A stretch of 30,900 nucleotides of DNA, from contig JAGFNK010000603.1 in the NCBI GenBank assembly GCA_025769875.1, positions 1 through 30,900 on the forward strand, read 5' to 3'. Position 1 is the stretch's first letter; each line of letters begins with the position of its first letter. The translations under genes and the position numbers were made by a program. The notes under the pieces are model-generated. The model worked only from the letters and a program-made list of their open reading frames with translations, was not told the origin of the DNA and did not search any database. This stretch comes from Russula earlei (taxonomy: Eukaryota; Basidiomycota; Agaricomycetes; Russulales; Russulaceae). This document shows positions 19,401-29,573 of this stretch, piece by piece.

Positions 19401-19985
19401 CCTGTGGTTCAATTGACTGCTGGGCCCACTTCTGAGCAATAGTTGTCTTTTGTAGGTAAATGGCTTCCCCTTTCTTCAATTGTTGGTTTTCATCTCTTGC
19501 TCACTTTTGGATATTTGCGACATAGAGATCCAGGTACTTGTATCGAGCAGTCTCAATCTGTACCGCTCCTTCCATCAGCTGTCCTTTCTTCCAGTTGATG
19601 GTGGGGTCGAACTCATATAGGAAGGGATATCCCAGGATGACCCGATCTGTTCCTAAATCTGTGAGATAGAACTTTTGCAAGCTCTCCTTCTCCTTATATC
19701 AGACACGAAGCCAGCAGTAATGGGTGAGTTCCCCTTGCTTATTCTGGGTTCCGTCAACATTTCATACTACCATGGGTTCATGTAGTTCTTGTTTCCCAAT
19801 CTTCAGTCTTTTCCAAGCTGAGTGATTGATGAAGTTCTCTGTTGCTCCACTGTCCAGTAGAGCAGATTCCTCAGCCGTTGTGTGTGCAGTGATGAAAGTG
19901 AATGGAATATTCATAGCATTCAGTCTTCTAATGTACACTTGCAACACACTATTCTTCCTAAGCCAGGCCATTGACTTAGGTGTTC
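16472..19985 (-). pseudogene. E2 pol: protease, RT, RNase H, integrase, chromodomain
   Basis: In the -1 frame after gag: GFLGTPKSMAWL, protease LLDSGATENFI (intact Asp codon 19854-19852), GYPFL, RT with SPVFFIGKKD, an in-frame TGA before WGYNN, YLDD (18795-18784) and the altered motif MYFRLKN, where FGL is usual. RNase H follows (LEVDASNYAIGAVLFQKD, YDIWDKE, YTDHANL) with one frameshift near 18.29 kb. The integrase has the H2C2 finger, MDF (17521), SDR (17338) and SER (17230): all three catalytic residues are present and the last two are 35 residues apart. The chromodomain (about 16617-16500) reads YQVWWEGY...SWEP. All other breaks are TGA. Confidence 0.9.
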
Positions 19986-20813
19986 CTAAAAACCCTGTTC
20001 CATCAGTTCTTCCAATAAGTCCTCCTTCTGTTTGGTGGACATCTTCTTTATGGATGCAGAGGAGGAGCTCTTGTTATAGGTAGGAGGAGGAGATGTGGAT
20101 TGTCCAGAGACAGTGCTTTCATTTCCACTGTCCCCTGAGTCGTCCTCCTTTTCTGTTTCCAGAGCTCGAGCTTTTCCTTTGTCCCTTGGGTTACTTGATT
20201 TCTTTTTGACTCTGTCCTTGTCAGGACAGTTCTGGCTGATATGCCCTGCTTTCTTGCAGATGAAGCATTTCCCTTCTGCTAGCAGTTTCTTCTTTTCCTC
20301 TGTCAGAGGAGGACGTCGCTTGGTCATTGCTGCATCAGTGGATACCGAGTCCACTTCCATAGCATTCAGGTCTCTTTGGTTTTGCCTTTTCCCAGCCTGT
20401 AGGGATTTCATGTGATTCTCCCTGGTGGTCAACGATCCACCTCCAGATCCAATATTAGCTTTCATAAGCTGGTCTCTGGCCTGTTCTTCCCTAGCACCAT
20501 TGATCCATGCTCACAGATCATTGATGGCAGGTATGTCTCTGACTGGTTGATTGTAGATTCATCGCACCAGCCAGGTGATTAGTCCAGCCTTATAGGCTTT
20601 GACTGCTCCTGGTGAATTCTGGTCCCATCCTGCTTTACTGAGCAGAACAAGGAATTTGCTGGTATAATCATCCAGTGATGCTGCTTTAGACATGGACAAT
20701 TGCTGTAGCTCCATGAAAGCATCTTCAGGCTCTGTGGTGTCTTTGAATTCTCTGAAGAAGTCATCCACAAATTCGGTCCAAAAGAGCATGTCAGTTGGAT
20801 CTAGCTGCACTGG
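19986..20813 (-). pseudogene. E2 gag, C-terminal part
   Basis: The frame begins at the E3 insertion point and covers the end of the Gag core (FWTEFVDDFFREF..., LDDYTSKFLVLLSKAGW), a basic linker, the zinc knuckle CFICKKAGHISQNC (20267-20226), a Ser-rich acidic tail and the end EELMEQGF with TAG at 19988. Two TGA stops (after WLVR and NDL) sit at probable CGA codons. The N-terminal half should lie to the right of E3. Confidence 0.87.
19989..19995 (-). promoter_or_regulatory. Predicted -1 frameshift site at E2 gag end
   Basis: On the minus strand G GGT TTT TAG: the heptamer GGGTTTT directly precedes the gag stop and fits the X XXY YYZ rule. The -1 frame leads straight into the protease. Confidence 0.65.
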
Positions 20814-21163
20814 TGTCAAGACACGTACTGCTGATCACTAAGGACTCAGGAGCAGGTGGGCAAGGGTTGGAACAGACGGTACGCGGCGTAAATGGCATTG
20901 AACAGGAGGACGAGCCAAACAACTAGAAGATACCAGATGGGGACTGGTATGTGTTGCAGAAGGCAGAGGCGAAGAGTAGAGGCCAGTGCAGCAAGGGCTT
21001 TAAACAAGGCGGTCGTTGAAGAGTACCTTGAGGACGAGGAAGGACTTTAGACTGAGTGGTTGCAGGGGAGTACCCAGGAAGATGAGAGTATCACAAATGG
21101 ACAGTCTGACGACTGCCATGCTTCTTTGGGGCTTATATACAGTGTACAGGGTCGATTACAAAG
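20814..21163 (-). repeat. 3' LTR of E3 (family A), left part
   Basis: Starts TGTCAAGACACG in plus reading, that is, the 3' end of an LTR-A on the minus strand. It is interrupted at 21163 by the solo LTR and resumes at 21992 with the duplicated CAAAG. It differs at a number of positions from the 5' LTR at 30505-30900, so E3 is not a very recent insertion. Confidence 0.88.
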
Positions 21164-21991
21164 TGTTATGAACCAGGGCCAAGTCCTGGCCAAGGATTGT
21201 CCTATTTTACTCAAGAAAGACCTCTCTCACTTTGCATTGCCGACTCCCTTCCATCTTCTGGGCTATCCCTCCTGTGGTACAAGATATTGCTATTGCAAAG
21301 GCACTCTAACACGACCAGGCACCGGTTTCCTAATCGGGTAATCATCGCGTGGCAGCCACATGGCCACCCAGCCACCATGGACCCGAAACAGCGGCACAAA
21401 CTCTTAGAAACTGTTGCATAAATCATCTGATGTCATCAAGGCTCCAATGACATCATGGCTGACTGAGCGACTCCACAGTGACCTCATAGGCTCACTAAGC
21501 GCCCCACAGTGACATCATAATGATGTCATTGCTCCACAATGATCAGTAATGCGCTCAGTAAGCATGAAACTTGGCATAAGCAAGTATATGCCTCTGTAGT
21601 CCTATTGGATGGTACCAAAGAGTCTAGAATAGTCCCAGTGCTTTGTAATCGACCCTGTACACTGTATATAAGCCCCAATGAAGCATGGCAGTCGTCAGAC
21701 TGTCCATTTGTGATACTCTCCACTTCCTGGGTACTCCCCTGCGACTGCTCAGTCTAAAGCCTTCCCTCGTCTTCAAGGTACTCTTCAACGACCGCCTTGT
21801 TTAAAGTCCCTCGCTGCACTGGCCTCTACTCTTCGCCTCTGCCTCTTGCAACACATACCAGTCCCCATCTGGTATCTTCTAGTCGTTTGGCTCGTCCTCC
21901 TGTTCAACGCCGTTTACGCCGCGTACCATCTGTTCCGACCCCTGCCCACCTGCTCCTGAGTCCTTAGTGATCAGCAGTACGTGTCTTGACA
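21164..21991 (+). mobile_element. Solo LTR, family A (copy 5), inside the E3 3' LTR
   Basis: Starts TGTTATGAACC and ends GTGTCTTGACA, 828 bases, flanked by CAAAG (21159-21163 and 21992-21996). It lies in opposite orientation to the LTR it entered. It is very similar to the copy at 8310-9138, so these two are probably among the youngest family-A insertions here. Confidence 0.95.
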
Positions 21992-22474
21992 CAAAGAACT
22001 GGGGCTATTCTAGACTCTTTGGTACCATCCAATAGGACTACAGAGGCATAAACTTGCCTTGTGTCAAGTTTCAGGCTTACTGAGCGCATTACTGATCATT
22101 GTGGAGCGATGACATCATTATGATGTCACTGTGGAGCGCTTAGTGAGCCTATGAGGTCACTGTGGAGTCACTCAGTCAGCCATGATGTCATTGGAGCCTT
22201 GATGATGTCAGATGGTTTATGCAACAGTTTCTAAGAGTTTGTGCTGCTGTTTCGAGTCCTTGGTGGCTGGGTGGCCATGTGGCTGCCACGCGATGATTAC
22301 CCGATTAGGAAATGGGTGTCTGGTCGTGTTATAGTGCCTTTGCAATAGCGATATCTTGTACCGCAGGAGGGATAGCCCAGAAAATGGAAGGGAGTCGGCC
22401 ATGCAAAGTGAGAGAGGTCTCTCTTGAGTGAAATAGGACAATCTATGGCCAGGACCTGGCCTTGGTTCGTAACA
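21992..22474 (-). repeat. 3' LTR of E3 (family A), right part
   Basis: Second half of the split LTR, ending GGTTCGTAACA in plus reading (TGTTACGAACC in its own orientation). The minus-strand polypurine tract AAAGAGGGGATGAA (22475-22488) abuts it, which identifies it as the 3' LTR of the element on its right rather than another solo copy. Confidence 0.88.
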
Positions 22475-22721
22475 TTCATCCCCTCTTTATAGACTTGTTG
22501 CTCCTGCAACGGTAGGAACTTGTTTCTTTGGAAGGTGGAGTAGTTTGCATATGAGAAGTCAAAGTCTGTTTGTTTGTGGGGACTTCTTTCTTGTTCTATG
22601 GATTGCTTTGGGGATGGCTGTAGTCGATTGGGTGCATGTGATCGCAGGGGTTCTCTGAAAAGTTCGTTGGTAACAAGGATAAAGATAGTCATCGACGGAG
22701 GTCATGATGAGAGTTGTTGGT
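22475..22721 (-). other. E3 3' untranslated tail with polypurine tract
   Basis: Between the pol stop (22722) and the LTR. It contains the polypurine tract at 22475-22488. Two short overlapping open stretches start here: an ATG at 22705 (48 codons) and an ATG at 22692 (about 73 codons, running into the LTR). Neither has a recognisable motif, and I do not call either a gene. Confidence 0.55.
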
Positions 22722-25700
22722 TTAGGGGTCACTCCTGGTGGGAATCGTTTTAAGCGCCTTCGGATATTTCCGATGGAAGTCTTTAACAAGTAATTGCGCT
22801 TTTGATAGGTTAGATGCTGGTTCCCAAGTGTTTTCTGCGGCAGTGTAACCTTTCCATTTAACTAGGTATTGGATCCCTTTGCAGTTTGGGGAGAGCCGAG
22901 AGTTTAAGATCTGTTCTACTTCATATTGTTCTTCTCCTTCAACTAGTATTGGTGGCAGGGTTTGAGAAGTTAGGACCGTGGGCAGTGGTTTCTTTGTAAG
23001 GTTTAATCAGGGAATGGTGAAAGACTGGGTGTATCTTCCAGGACTTTGGTAGCTCGAGGCGAACATTCACTGGATAGGCAGTGATGACTTTGAATGGTCC
23101 ATAGCGTCGAGGGGCTAGTTTTGCTTTTGGGTGAGTGGTTCGTAGATTTGTGGCTTCCAACCATACTTGATCCCCTTCTTTAAAATGAAATGTGGAGTTT
23201 TGGGGTCCTGATTGCTTCATGATCTCAGCTGCTTGGTTCAGGGAGGCAGCTACTTCTTCTCTGAGTTGGTCTAGTCTTGTTAGTCTTTCTTGGATTGAAG
23301 GGAACTTTGATGCAAAAGCAAGGGGTGGAGCAAATGTTGGGTTAAAGCCATACCAGACCTCGAAAGGGGGTTTGTTTGTAGCACTGTGTTGTCTGGCATT
23401 ATGTGCAAACTCCATAAAGGGAATTAGTTCTGCCCAATTGTCCGCTTGGTGGTTGCAAAGTATTGTTCTAGTTCTTGGTTAACTCATTCTGTTTCTCCAT
23501 CTGTTTGAGGGTGATATGCCGTGCTCAATGATACCTTGACATTTAATTTCTTCCATAGTTCTTGAGTGACTTTTGCTGCAAATTGAGGGCCTCTGTCTGA
23601 TATTATTTGTGTTGGGAGGCCTACTCTTCTCCAGACATTGTTCATGATTAGTGTTGCTGTTTCATCTGCTGTGATTGTCTTGTGGCAGGGGGTAATGATT
23701 ATTGCTTTGCTGAACCGATCTACCACTGACTAGGAGGCTGTCAAAGCCTTGTGAAATTGGTAGGTCCGTGATAAAGTCCATGGTAATGCTCTTCCATACT
23801 TCTCCAGCTGGTGTAATTGGTACGAGGGGTGTTTCTGTCTTTGGGCGGTTTTTTGTACTTTGGCAAATTGTGCAACCGTCTACATAACCTTTGACATAGG
23901 TTAGCATTCCTGGCCACCAATAGTTTCGGCTGATTAGTTCGTAAGTTTTCCATTGGCCAGGATGTCCGGTGGCGAGGGAGTCATGATGTAGTTTCAGAAT
24001 TTTCTTTCGTAGGGTGTCGTTGTTTGGGATGTAGACTTTTCCTTTGAATAATATTAGTCCATCTTCGAGGTTCCAGTCTTGTAAGCCTTTGGATAATCGT
24101 CTTGGTCCATTCTTTATAATGATTGCTAACGCGTTAGACACTTCTGGGTCATATTCTTTGCTAGATCGCAGTTGTTGTCGAAGTTCTTGGTCACCAATCG
24201 GTTCTGTGGCAGAGGTGCGTGTTGCTCTAATTTTAAAATATTTGTCATCTAGGAGCACCTTTCCATCATTTTTGTTTTGTATCCCCTCTTTAAAGTCTGG
24301 CTGCCTGGACAGACCATCTGCTTTGTTCATGGTTCCTGGGTGATGGGTGATGGCAAAGTCAAAGTTGCTGAGAAGGAGCGCCCATCGGGCTTGTCGTCGC
24401 GTGAGTTTTTGTTTTGTCATGAAGTATGTCAAATTATTGTGGTCTGTCCATAGATCAATGGGGTGTGCAGCGCCTTCAAGGTAGTGTCGGAAGTGCCAGA
24501 GGGATGAGACGATGGCAAGGAGTTCTTTATCGTAGATCATGTAATTTCGTTGTGCAGGGTCTAAGGATTTTGAAAAATAGGCTACTGGGTGGTATCTGTT
24601 AAATTCATCAGGTTGTTCTAAGATTGCGCCGACTGCAAAGTCGCTTGCGTCGCAGATGAGTCGAAAGGGTTTTGTATGATCAGGTAACATGAGGACTGGG
24701 GCTGTTGTGAACGCTTGAATTAATTTTCTGAATGCTTGTTCTTCATCGTCTTCCCATTTAAAGGGGTGTTCTTTCTTTGTTAGATTAAACAAGGGTCGTG
24801 CCATTCGTGAGTATTGGTGGATAAATCGTCGATAGAAGTTGCAAAACCCTAGAAATGCTTGTACTTCTGTAACATTGGTCGGAGTAGGCCATCTTGTAAT
24901 GCCTATTAACTTGTCTTGGTCCATGGATATTCGTCCTTGGGAGATATTGATGCCTAGGTAACTAATAGAGGTTTGTCGAAAAGCACATTTCTCTGGTTTC
25001 AAGTATAAGTCGTGGTCTTGGAGTGTCTTTAGGACCTTATGTGTCCAGTCATCTAGTTCATTCAAGGTTTGCGCCATGATTAGTATATCATCTAGGTAAA
25101 CGACCACTTGTTCTGTGGCAATGTATTTTGCTAGGATGGTGTTCATAAAGCGTTGGAAAGTGGCTGGGGCATTGCAGAGACCAAATGTCATTATTAAAGG
25201 TTCGAAGAGTCCTAATGGTGTCTTGAATGCTGCGAGGTGTTCATCGCCTTCTCTTAGACGGATGTTATTGTATCCCCATCGTACGTCAAACTTGGTAAAG
25301 TATTGGGCTCCTTGGAGTTTGTCGATTAATTCAGGAATCAAAGGTAGTGGGTAGGCGTCTTTAATCAGTTGCTGTGTTCAGGGCTCGGTAGTCTTGTACT
25401 GGTCGTAGACTTCCACCTTTCTTTTCTACAAAGAAGAATGGACTGGCAATAGCTGCTTTTGATGGTCGGATAGTACCTCTTTTCAAGTGTTCATTTAGGT
25501 ATTCTTTTAGGGCTTGTAGTTCTTTAGGAGTAAGTCGATAGATACCAGAATCGCATCGGGCGATCCCTGGTTTCAGATTGATTGCATGGTCCCATGGTTG
25601 GTGAGCAGGAAGGCGTTGGGAAGCTTGTTCATCGAAAACCTTTCGCCATTTCAAGAATTGGGCAGGGATAAGTTCGTCTAATGTCTTAGGGGGTGTTTCT

Positions 25701-26442
25701 GCATTGGCTAGCTTGGTAGCTGTGGTTGATTTGGCTCTTATGCTGATTGTTATTGGGCTAAATGCATCGTGGATTTGTTCGTCAACACATGGGTTCAATG
25801 GTCCTTCAGTATCTGGGAAGATTAGTGCAGCAACATTCCAGTAAACTCGGGTTCTTCTTCTTCAGGGAAAGTAAGCGCTTGTATTTGGTAATTCCGCGTT
25901 CCAGATGCAGATGCAATGGTTATGCTTGGGTGTGTGGTAAGGCAAGTTCGGGGGCAGTTCCTTAGTGTGATTGTATCATTTGCCCAATCAATATCTGGGT
26001 TGTGGTGTCGTAGCCAATCTGTTCCTAAGATAATGTCGTGATCTCCAATGTTAGTGACAAGGAATTCTGCTTGTTCGTCATGAGTGGCGCCTGTGTGCAG
26101 CTTGAATGCGAAGTCTTTGGATGGTGCTAAAACGTATTAGTCCATTGGCATTTTGTGTTCCGTCTACATTTTGTGCTGGCAAGGGTTTGGTCATAGTTCG
26201 AAGGTGCAGGTGGTGTCTTTGTGCAAATCGTTCATGGATTATCATTCCTTCTGCTCCACTGTCGAGCAGGGCTCTTGCACCGATTTCTTTGCCGCTTGTC
26301 TTCCCTACTAAGGTAACTTTCAAGGCAATGGAAGGGGAGCGAATATTCTTGGTAAAAACTTTGGGGTAATTGATTTCTCTTTGTATCGTACTGATTTGGA
26401 CCGGTCCCTCCTCGGTGCAGAAGGGGGTCCAATTAAAAATCC
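22722..26442 (-). pseudogene. E3 pol: protease, RT, RNase H, integrase, chromodomain
   Basis: Protease LLDSGAEGMII (Asp codon 26263-26261), RT from FFFVEKKGG through FDVRWGYNN, FGLCNAPATF and YLDD (25098-25087), RNase H (CDASD, YDKELLAI, WTDHNNL, NKADGLSR), H2C2 finger (HHDS, GHPG, CTIC), integrase MDF near 23776, SDRG (23597) and GETE (23489) with Asp and Glu 35 apart, then a chromodomain (about 22930-22790, YLVKWKGY...TWEP) and a TAA at 22724. A long uninterrupted stretch, 25341-23662, covers RT to integrase start. Breaks: frameshifts near 26100, 25350, 23730, 23460 and 22950, and a TGA after GETE (Arg expected). All catalytic residues I could check are kept. Confidence 0.92.
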
Positions 26443-27944
26443 ATAGGAGCAGATCTTGGGCGGAGGATCGAGTCTGCAAGTGTTTCTCTCCAAGTTGTCA
26501 ATGATGCAACAGGAATAGGTTCTTCTTGTGCAGGTTCGATGTTTTCATCTTGGATGGTTGTAGCTCTGACTGTTTGGGGGCGAGATCCTTGTCGTTGGCG
26601 TCCTTGGGCTGCTTTCTTTGCTCTACATTGATTTGCCATATGGTTCTTCTTTCCACAATAATAACAGAGGTTGTTCTTGCGTCGAAATTCTTTCTCTGCA
26701 TCTGTGAGGGGTTTTCTTTCACTTCTGGATTCCCAGGGTCGTTCATTGGGTTCTCCTTGGTACAAGTTAATTTCCAATGGATTATCTGATCCTTGAGTGT
26801 TTAATCCTCGGCACGCACAGAGCGTCCTCCTCGAAAGGCAGTGGAGTTGTATAGGTGGAAAAGGTTGTCAAATTCTCTTGCTGCTTTGACAAGGGCTGCA
26901 AGTGTAGTTGGTGTCGGCGTGATCCCTAGTATTTTCTGATGTAGGGCCGGGTTAATGTTCTTCCTGAATGCGTACATCTTTGTTCTTTCATCGGTGGTAG
27001 CTCGTGATGCGTGGTGTGACCATTTCTGATACCATTCATTAAATGGTAGTTTCCCTTGATAATAGGTGTGCATGGTGTTAGCGGAGGCTAATTCTGCTTC
27101 TGCAGGGATAAAGTGATCGGCAAAGGCTTTCTTGAAATCGTCCCATGATCCATAGTCTGCTATTGTACGAGCCATAGCCTTAGTGGTCTGTTCTCTAGCC
27201 CACGCTCCGGCGGGTGTTCCTACTTTAAAGTGGGTTAGTGCAGTGGCGACTTTCTTGCTTTCATCTGTAAAGGAGTCGCCATTGATGTAGTAATAATTGG
27301 CCAAAGCTGCCCAAAAGGCTTCTGCATTGTCAGGCCTTTCCATCAAAGGGTTCTGGTGCAGTTCCAACAAGACTGTGGATTGCTTGACATTGTAGGGTTC
27401 TGAGTTGTTGTGACTGTAACAATTGGTGGAGCTGGACCTTGTAACTGGATTCTAGTTGGAGTGAGTGTTCGGGGAATTGTTTGTGGTACTGCTGCTAACT
27501 GTATGCGGAGTGGGTTGTTGAGTATTTCGATGGGTAGAGGGTCCTGGAGTAGCGCTTCGAACGCTTGGTGCAGTGCCTAGAACAGCGGTAACTTCTTGTG
27601 TTGCTCTAGCCGTGAAATCGACTTCTTTGTTGTTGTAGTAAACCCAATATCTTCTAGAACGACTCCACTTGACTGGTTTATCTAGGAAGAGACCTGTGAA
27701 ATTGTAGGGGTTGAATTCTTGAACGTTTTCCGCTCCTGGGGCTGCTGCTTTAAGTTGTTCAGTGGTAACTTCGTCGTTGTCGTCTTCGTATAACCAAGTG
27801 TCAGAAAGATTTCCGTGGTTGATAATAGATACACCCGCAAATTTCCCTCGGTAACAGTGATCTTGAGTGTCAGTAACTGAGGCCTTCAAATAGGAGTGGG
27901 ATTAGATTTTCTTCTTCGTCAGTGATGTCTCTCCTAGTGCTCAT
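26433..27944 (-). pseudogene. E3 gag: capsid-like domain and CCHC knuckle
   Basis: The proposed start is the ATG at 27944 (MSTRRDITDEEENLIP), which overlaps the stop of ORF B as ATGA. A frameshift near 27885 leads to a 145-residue acidic and Thr/Ser-rich stretch, a TAG at 27452 in the same frame, then the Gag core (MERPDNAEAFWAALANYYY..., WDDFKKAFADHFIP, KLPFNEWYQKWSHHA) up to 26801. After another frameshift follows the knuckle CYYCGKKNHMANQC (26666-26625) and the end APMDF with TAA at 26435. The Gag core is of Ty3 type. The start is inferred; no other ATG precedes the acidic stretch in its own frame. Confidence 0.8.
26436..26442 (-). promoter_or_regulatory. Predicted -1 frameshift site at E3 gag end
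   Basis: On the minus strand G GAT TTT TAA: GGATTTT directly before the gag stop. The -1 frame reads GFLIGPP, as in E1 and E2 (GF, one or two residues, G); the protease frame is reached only after a further shift, presumably a later indel. Confidence 0.5.
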
Positions 27945-29455
27945 AGATCTAGACAACTGTTATAGTCCAATGGACCGTTGTTCCAAGGATATGCAATGGT
28001 GTAGGCTGGTTTTAGTCAAATAGTATCGGGTCTTCCTTGGTGTCTTCTTAATTGGATTCGGGAATATTCTTCAGTGATGCTGCTTTGTGTTAGAACCACT
28101 CGGGTCTTCCACAGATATCCTTCGAATTCTGCTGGAGAGATGGCAAAGTCACTTATTTCCTTGGTGGGGTGTTTGTAAACTATAAAGTGTGTCAGTCGTT
28201 GATGCCAAGCTTGGGTGCAATAACTCTTGAATTCAATTAACTCTCTCCTTGAACGCGTAGGTAGGTTTAATGCTAAGAAGGATTGTTCTGGTAGATAACA
28301 GTGTAAATCAGTATTCCTAAGATCGGCACTATCAGGGGATTCAACAAGGGGTGATGCAAAGGGTTGGGTAGGTATAACAGGGGTAGGAATACGATTGGTA
28401 AACAAGGGTACGTAGGCGTCAGGAGGGGTAGGAGGTAATGGTCTTTCGACAAGAAATCCTCTTGCGTTGGGATTGTTTCTCTCTCAGGGGGTCGTTGGGA
28501 TGATGCGCGTCTTCCTGTGTCGAGGAGCCAGATTTATCTAATGGGGAGGTGGTAATCGCCTGGCGTCCACAAGGTAATTCCGTCAGGAGTAGGAGGTGTA
28601 TCTGGTCGAAAGTTGCACGTGCAATACTCTGTTTTGCAGTTACACCTTGCTGTCCACGGATTTGACTCAGTATCTTCTGTGCTGGCAGACCAACGTTCTT
28701 GGCTAGTTGGGACAGTGGTTTGAATCGGTGTGAGGGGTCGAGGGGCAAGACTCGAGGCTTCTAGGATTGCTGGGACAGAATAGTATGCAGGGGGACCAGT
28801 ATATGAGGCGTCTGGGCTGGTAATTGCCCAAGGTTGATTGTAGTCTGCGTCGTATAGCCAAGAGTTAGTTTCCCAATCAAAGGTGTTGTGTATTCCTGGT
28901 ACAACAGCAAGTTGGACGTAAGATTGATTTTCCCTTTGTATTCTGTTGAGGCGTAGGTGATAGAACTGGACGGTGAGACGATAGTAGCTGATGTATGTCC
29001 AAGCCAGGTAAAACAGGCGATACCCTGTCCTTAAAGAGTTAACAATGAGATGGTGGACGTGGCTGGATGACTCCTAGTCCAAAGGTTTAATTCGCTGGAG
29101 CGCAGGATTGATAATCAACTGGTTGTCCTTGGATGTTCTTTGCTTGAGCAAGTTGCCAATATAATAGTTGTTGTCGTGCTGGTGGCAGGAGTCGACTAAG
29201 GGTTTCAAGATATAGTGCTGTGTTCGTCGTGGCTTAGGAGTTGTCCAAATGGTAAGACTTCAAGGAACTTCTTTGACAATGAGATGAGGAAAGTCTTCGT
29301 GGGGTGGTTCTATTCCTGGTACGTCGTGTAGGTTTGTTAAGGTGTTAACAGGAAACGCTAGTGGAGGCCCAGGTTCAATAGTGATTTAGACTTAAGACGT
29401 GTCTAGTGATAGCGTCTTCTTCTTCGTCTTCTTCTAAGGCGTATTCTCGAGGCAC
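27941..29455 (-). pseudogene. ORF B of E3: unrecognised ~480-residue protein upstream of gag
   Basis: An open region between the 5' LTR and gag, invisible to ATG-based ORF finding because it has almost no Met. It begins near a GTG at about 29455 (VPREYALEEDEEEDAITRHV), shifts frame near 29385, and continues as EPGPPLAFPVNTL, KPRRTQHYILKPLVDSCH, SLRTGYRLFYLAWTYISYYR, FDWETNSWLYDADYNQPW and a cysteine cluster CNCKTEYCTCNF (about 28640). After a TAA near 28540 and a frameshift near 28460 it goes on through PVIPTQPFASPLVESPDSAD, RRELIEFKSYCTQAWHQRL and DYNSCLDL, ending with TGA at 27943. Stops inside are TGA near 29260 and 28016, one TAG near 29070 and the TAA. I recognise no family. The one hydrophobic aromatic stretch (LFYLAWTYISYY) is short for a membrane span. 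Confidence 0.6.
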
Positions 29456-29513
29456 TTTAGTTAAGGCAAAGGAACAAGATTTATTCGATCTTTATTGAAG
29501 CTGTTACAAGGGT

Positions 29514-29534
29514 GGTTCTTACTTTTTAAGAACC
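29514..29534. other. Perfect 8-bp hairpin between ORF A and ORF B
   Basis: GGTTCTTA and TAAGAACC flank a 5-base loop. It lies between the ORF A stop (29574) and the ORF B start region (about 29455), the only clear non-coding gap in the E3 leader. Confidence 0.6.
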
Positions 29535-29573
29535 GTGCGCAAGATCTATAGGTTTCGAGCTGGTACCTCTCAA

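Larger units (their letters stand above)
14094..20813 (-). mobile_element. Ty3/gypsy chromodomain retrotransposon E2 (LTR family C)
   Basis: Inserted into the E1 5' LTR; the flanking five bases ACCAG (14089-14093) are the presumed duplication, whose partner is off the right edge. Its 3' LTR (14094-14713) is followed by a polypurine tract, a C-terminal extension, chromodomain, integrase, RNase H, RT, protease and part of gag. The 5' end is removed from view by E3, inserted in gag at 20813. By hand I count about 25 in-frame TGA stops in gag-pol-extension and, outside one shifted stretch near 18.25-18.30 kb, no TAA or TAG. Confidence 0.9.

Noticed and set aside
14756..20813. Reassigned UGA (sense codon) as explanation for TGA-only stops in E2
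   Set aside because: Gag of E2 and E1 and the end of ORF B use ordinary stops in context, missense changes at other CpG sites show the same direction, and E3 encodes Arg where E2 has TGA; CpG decay explains all of it.
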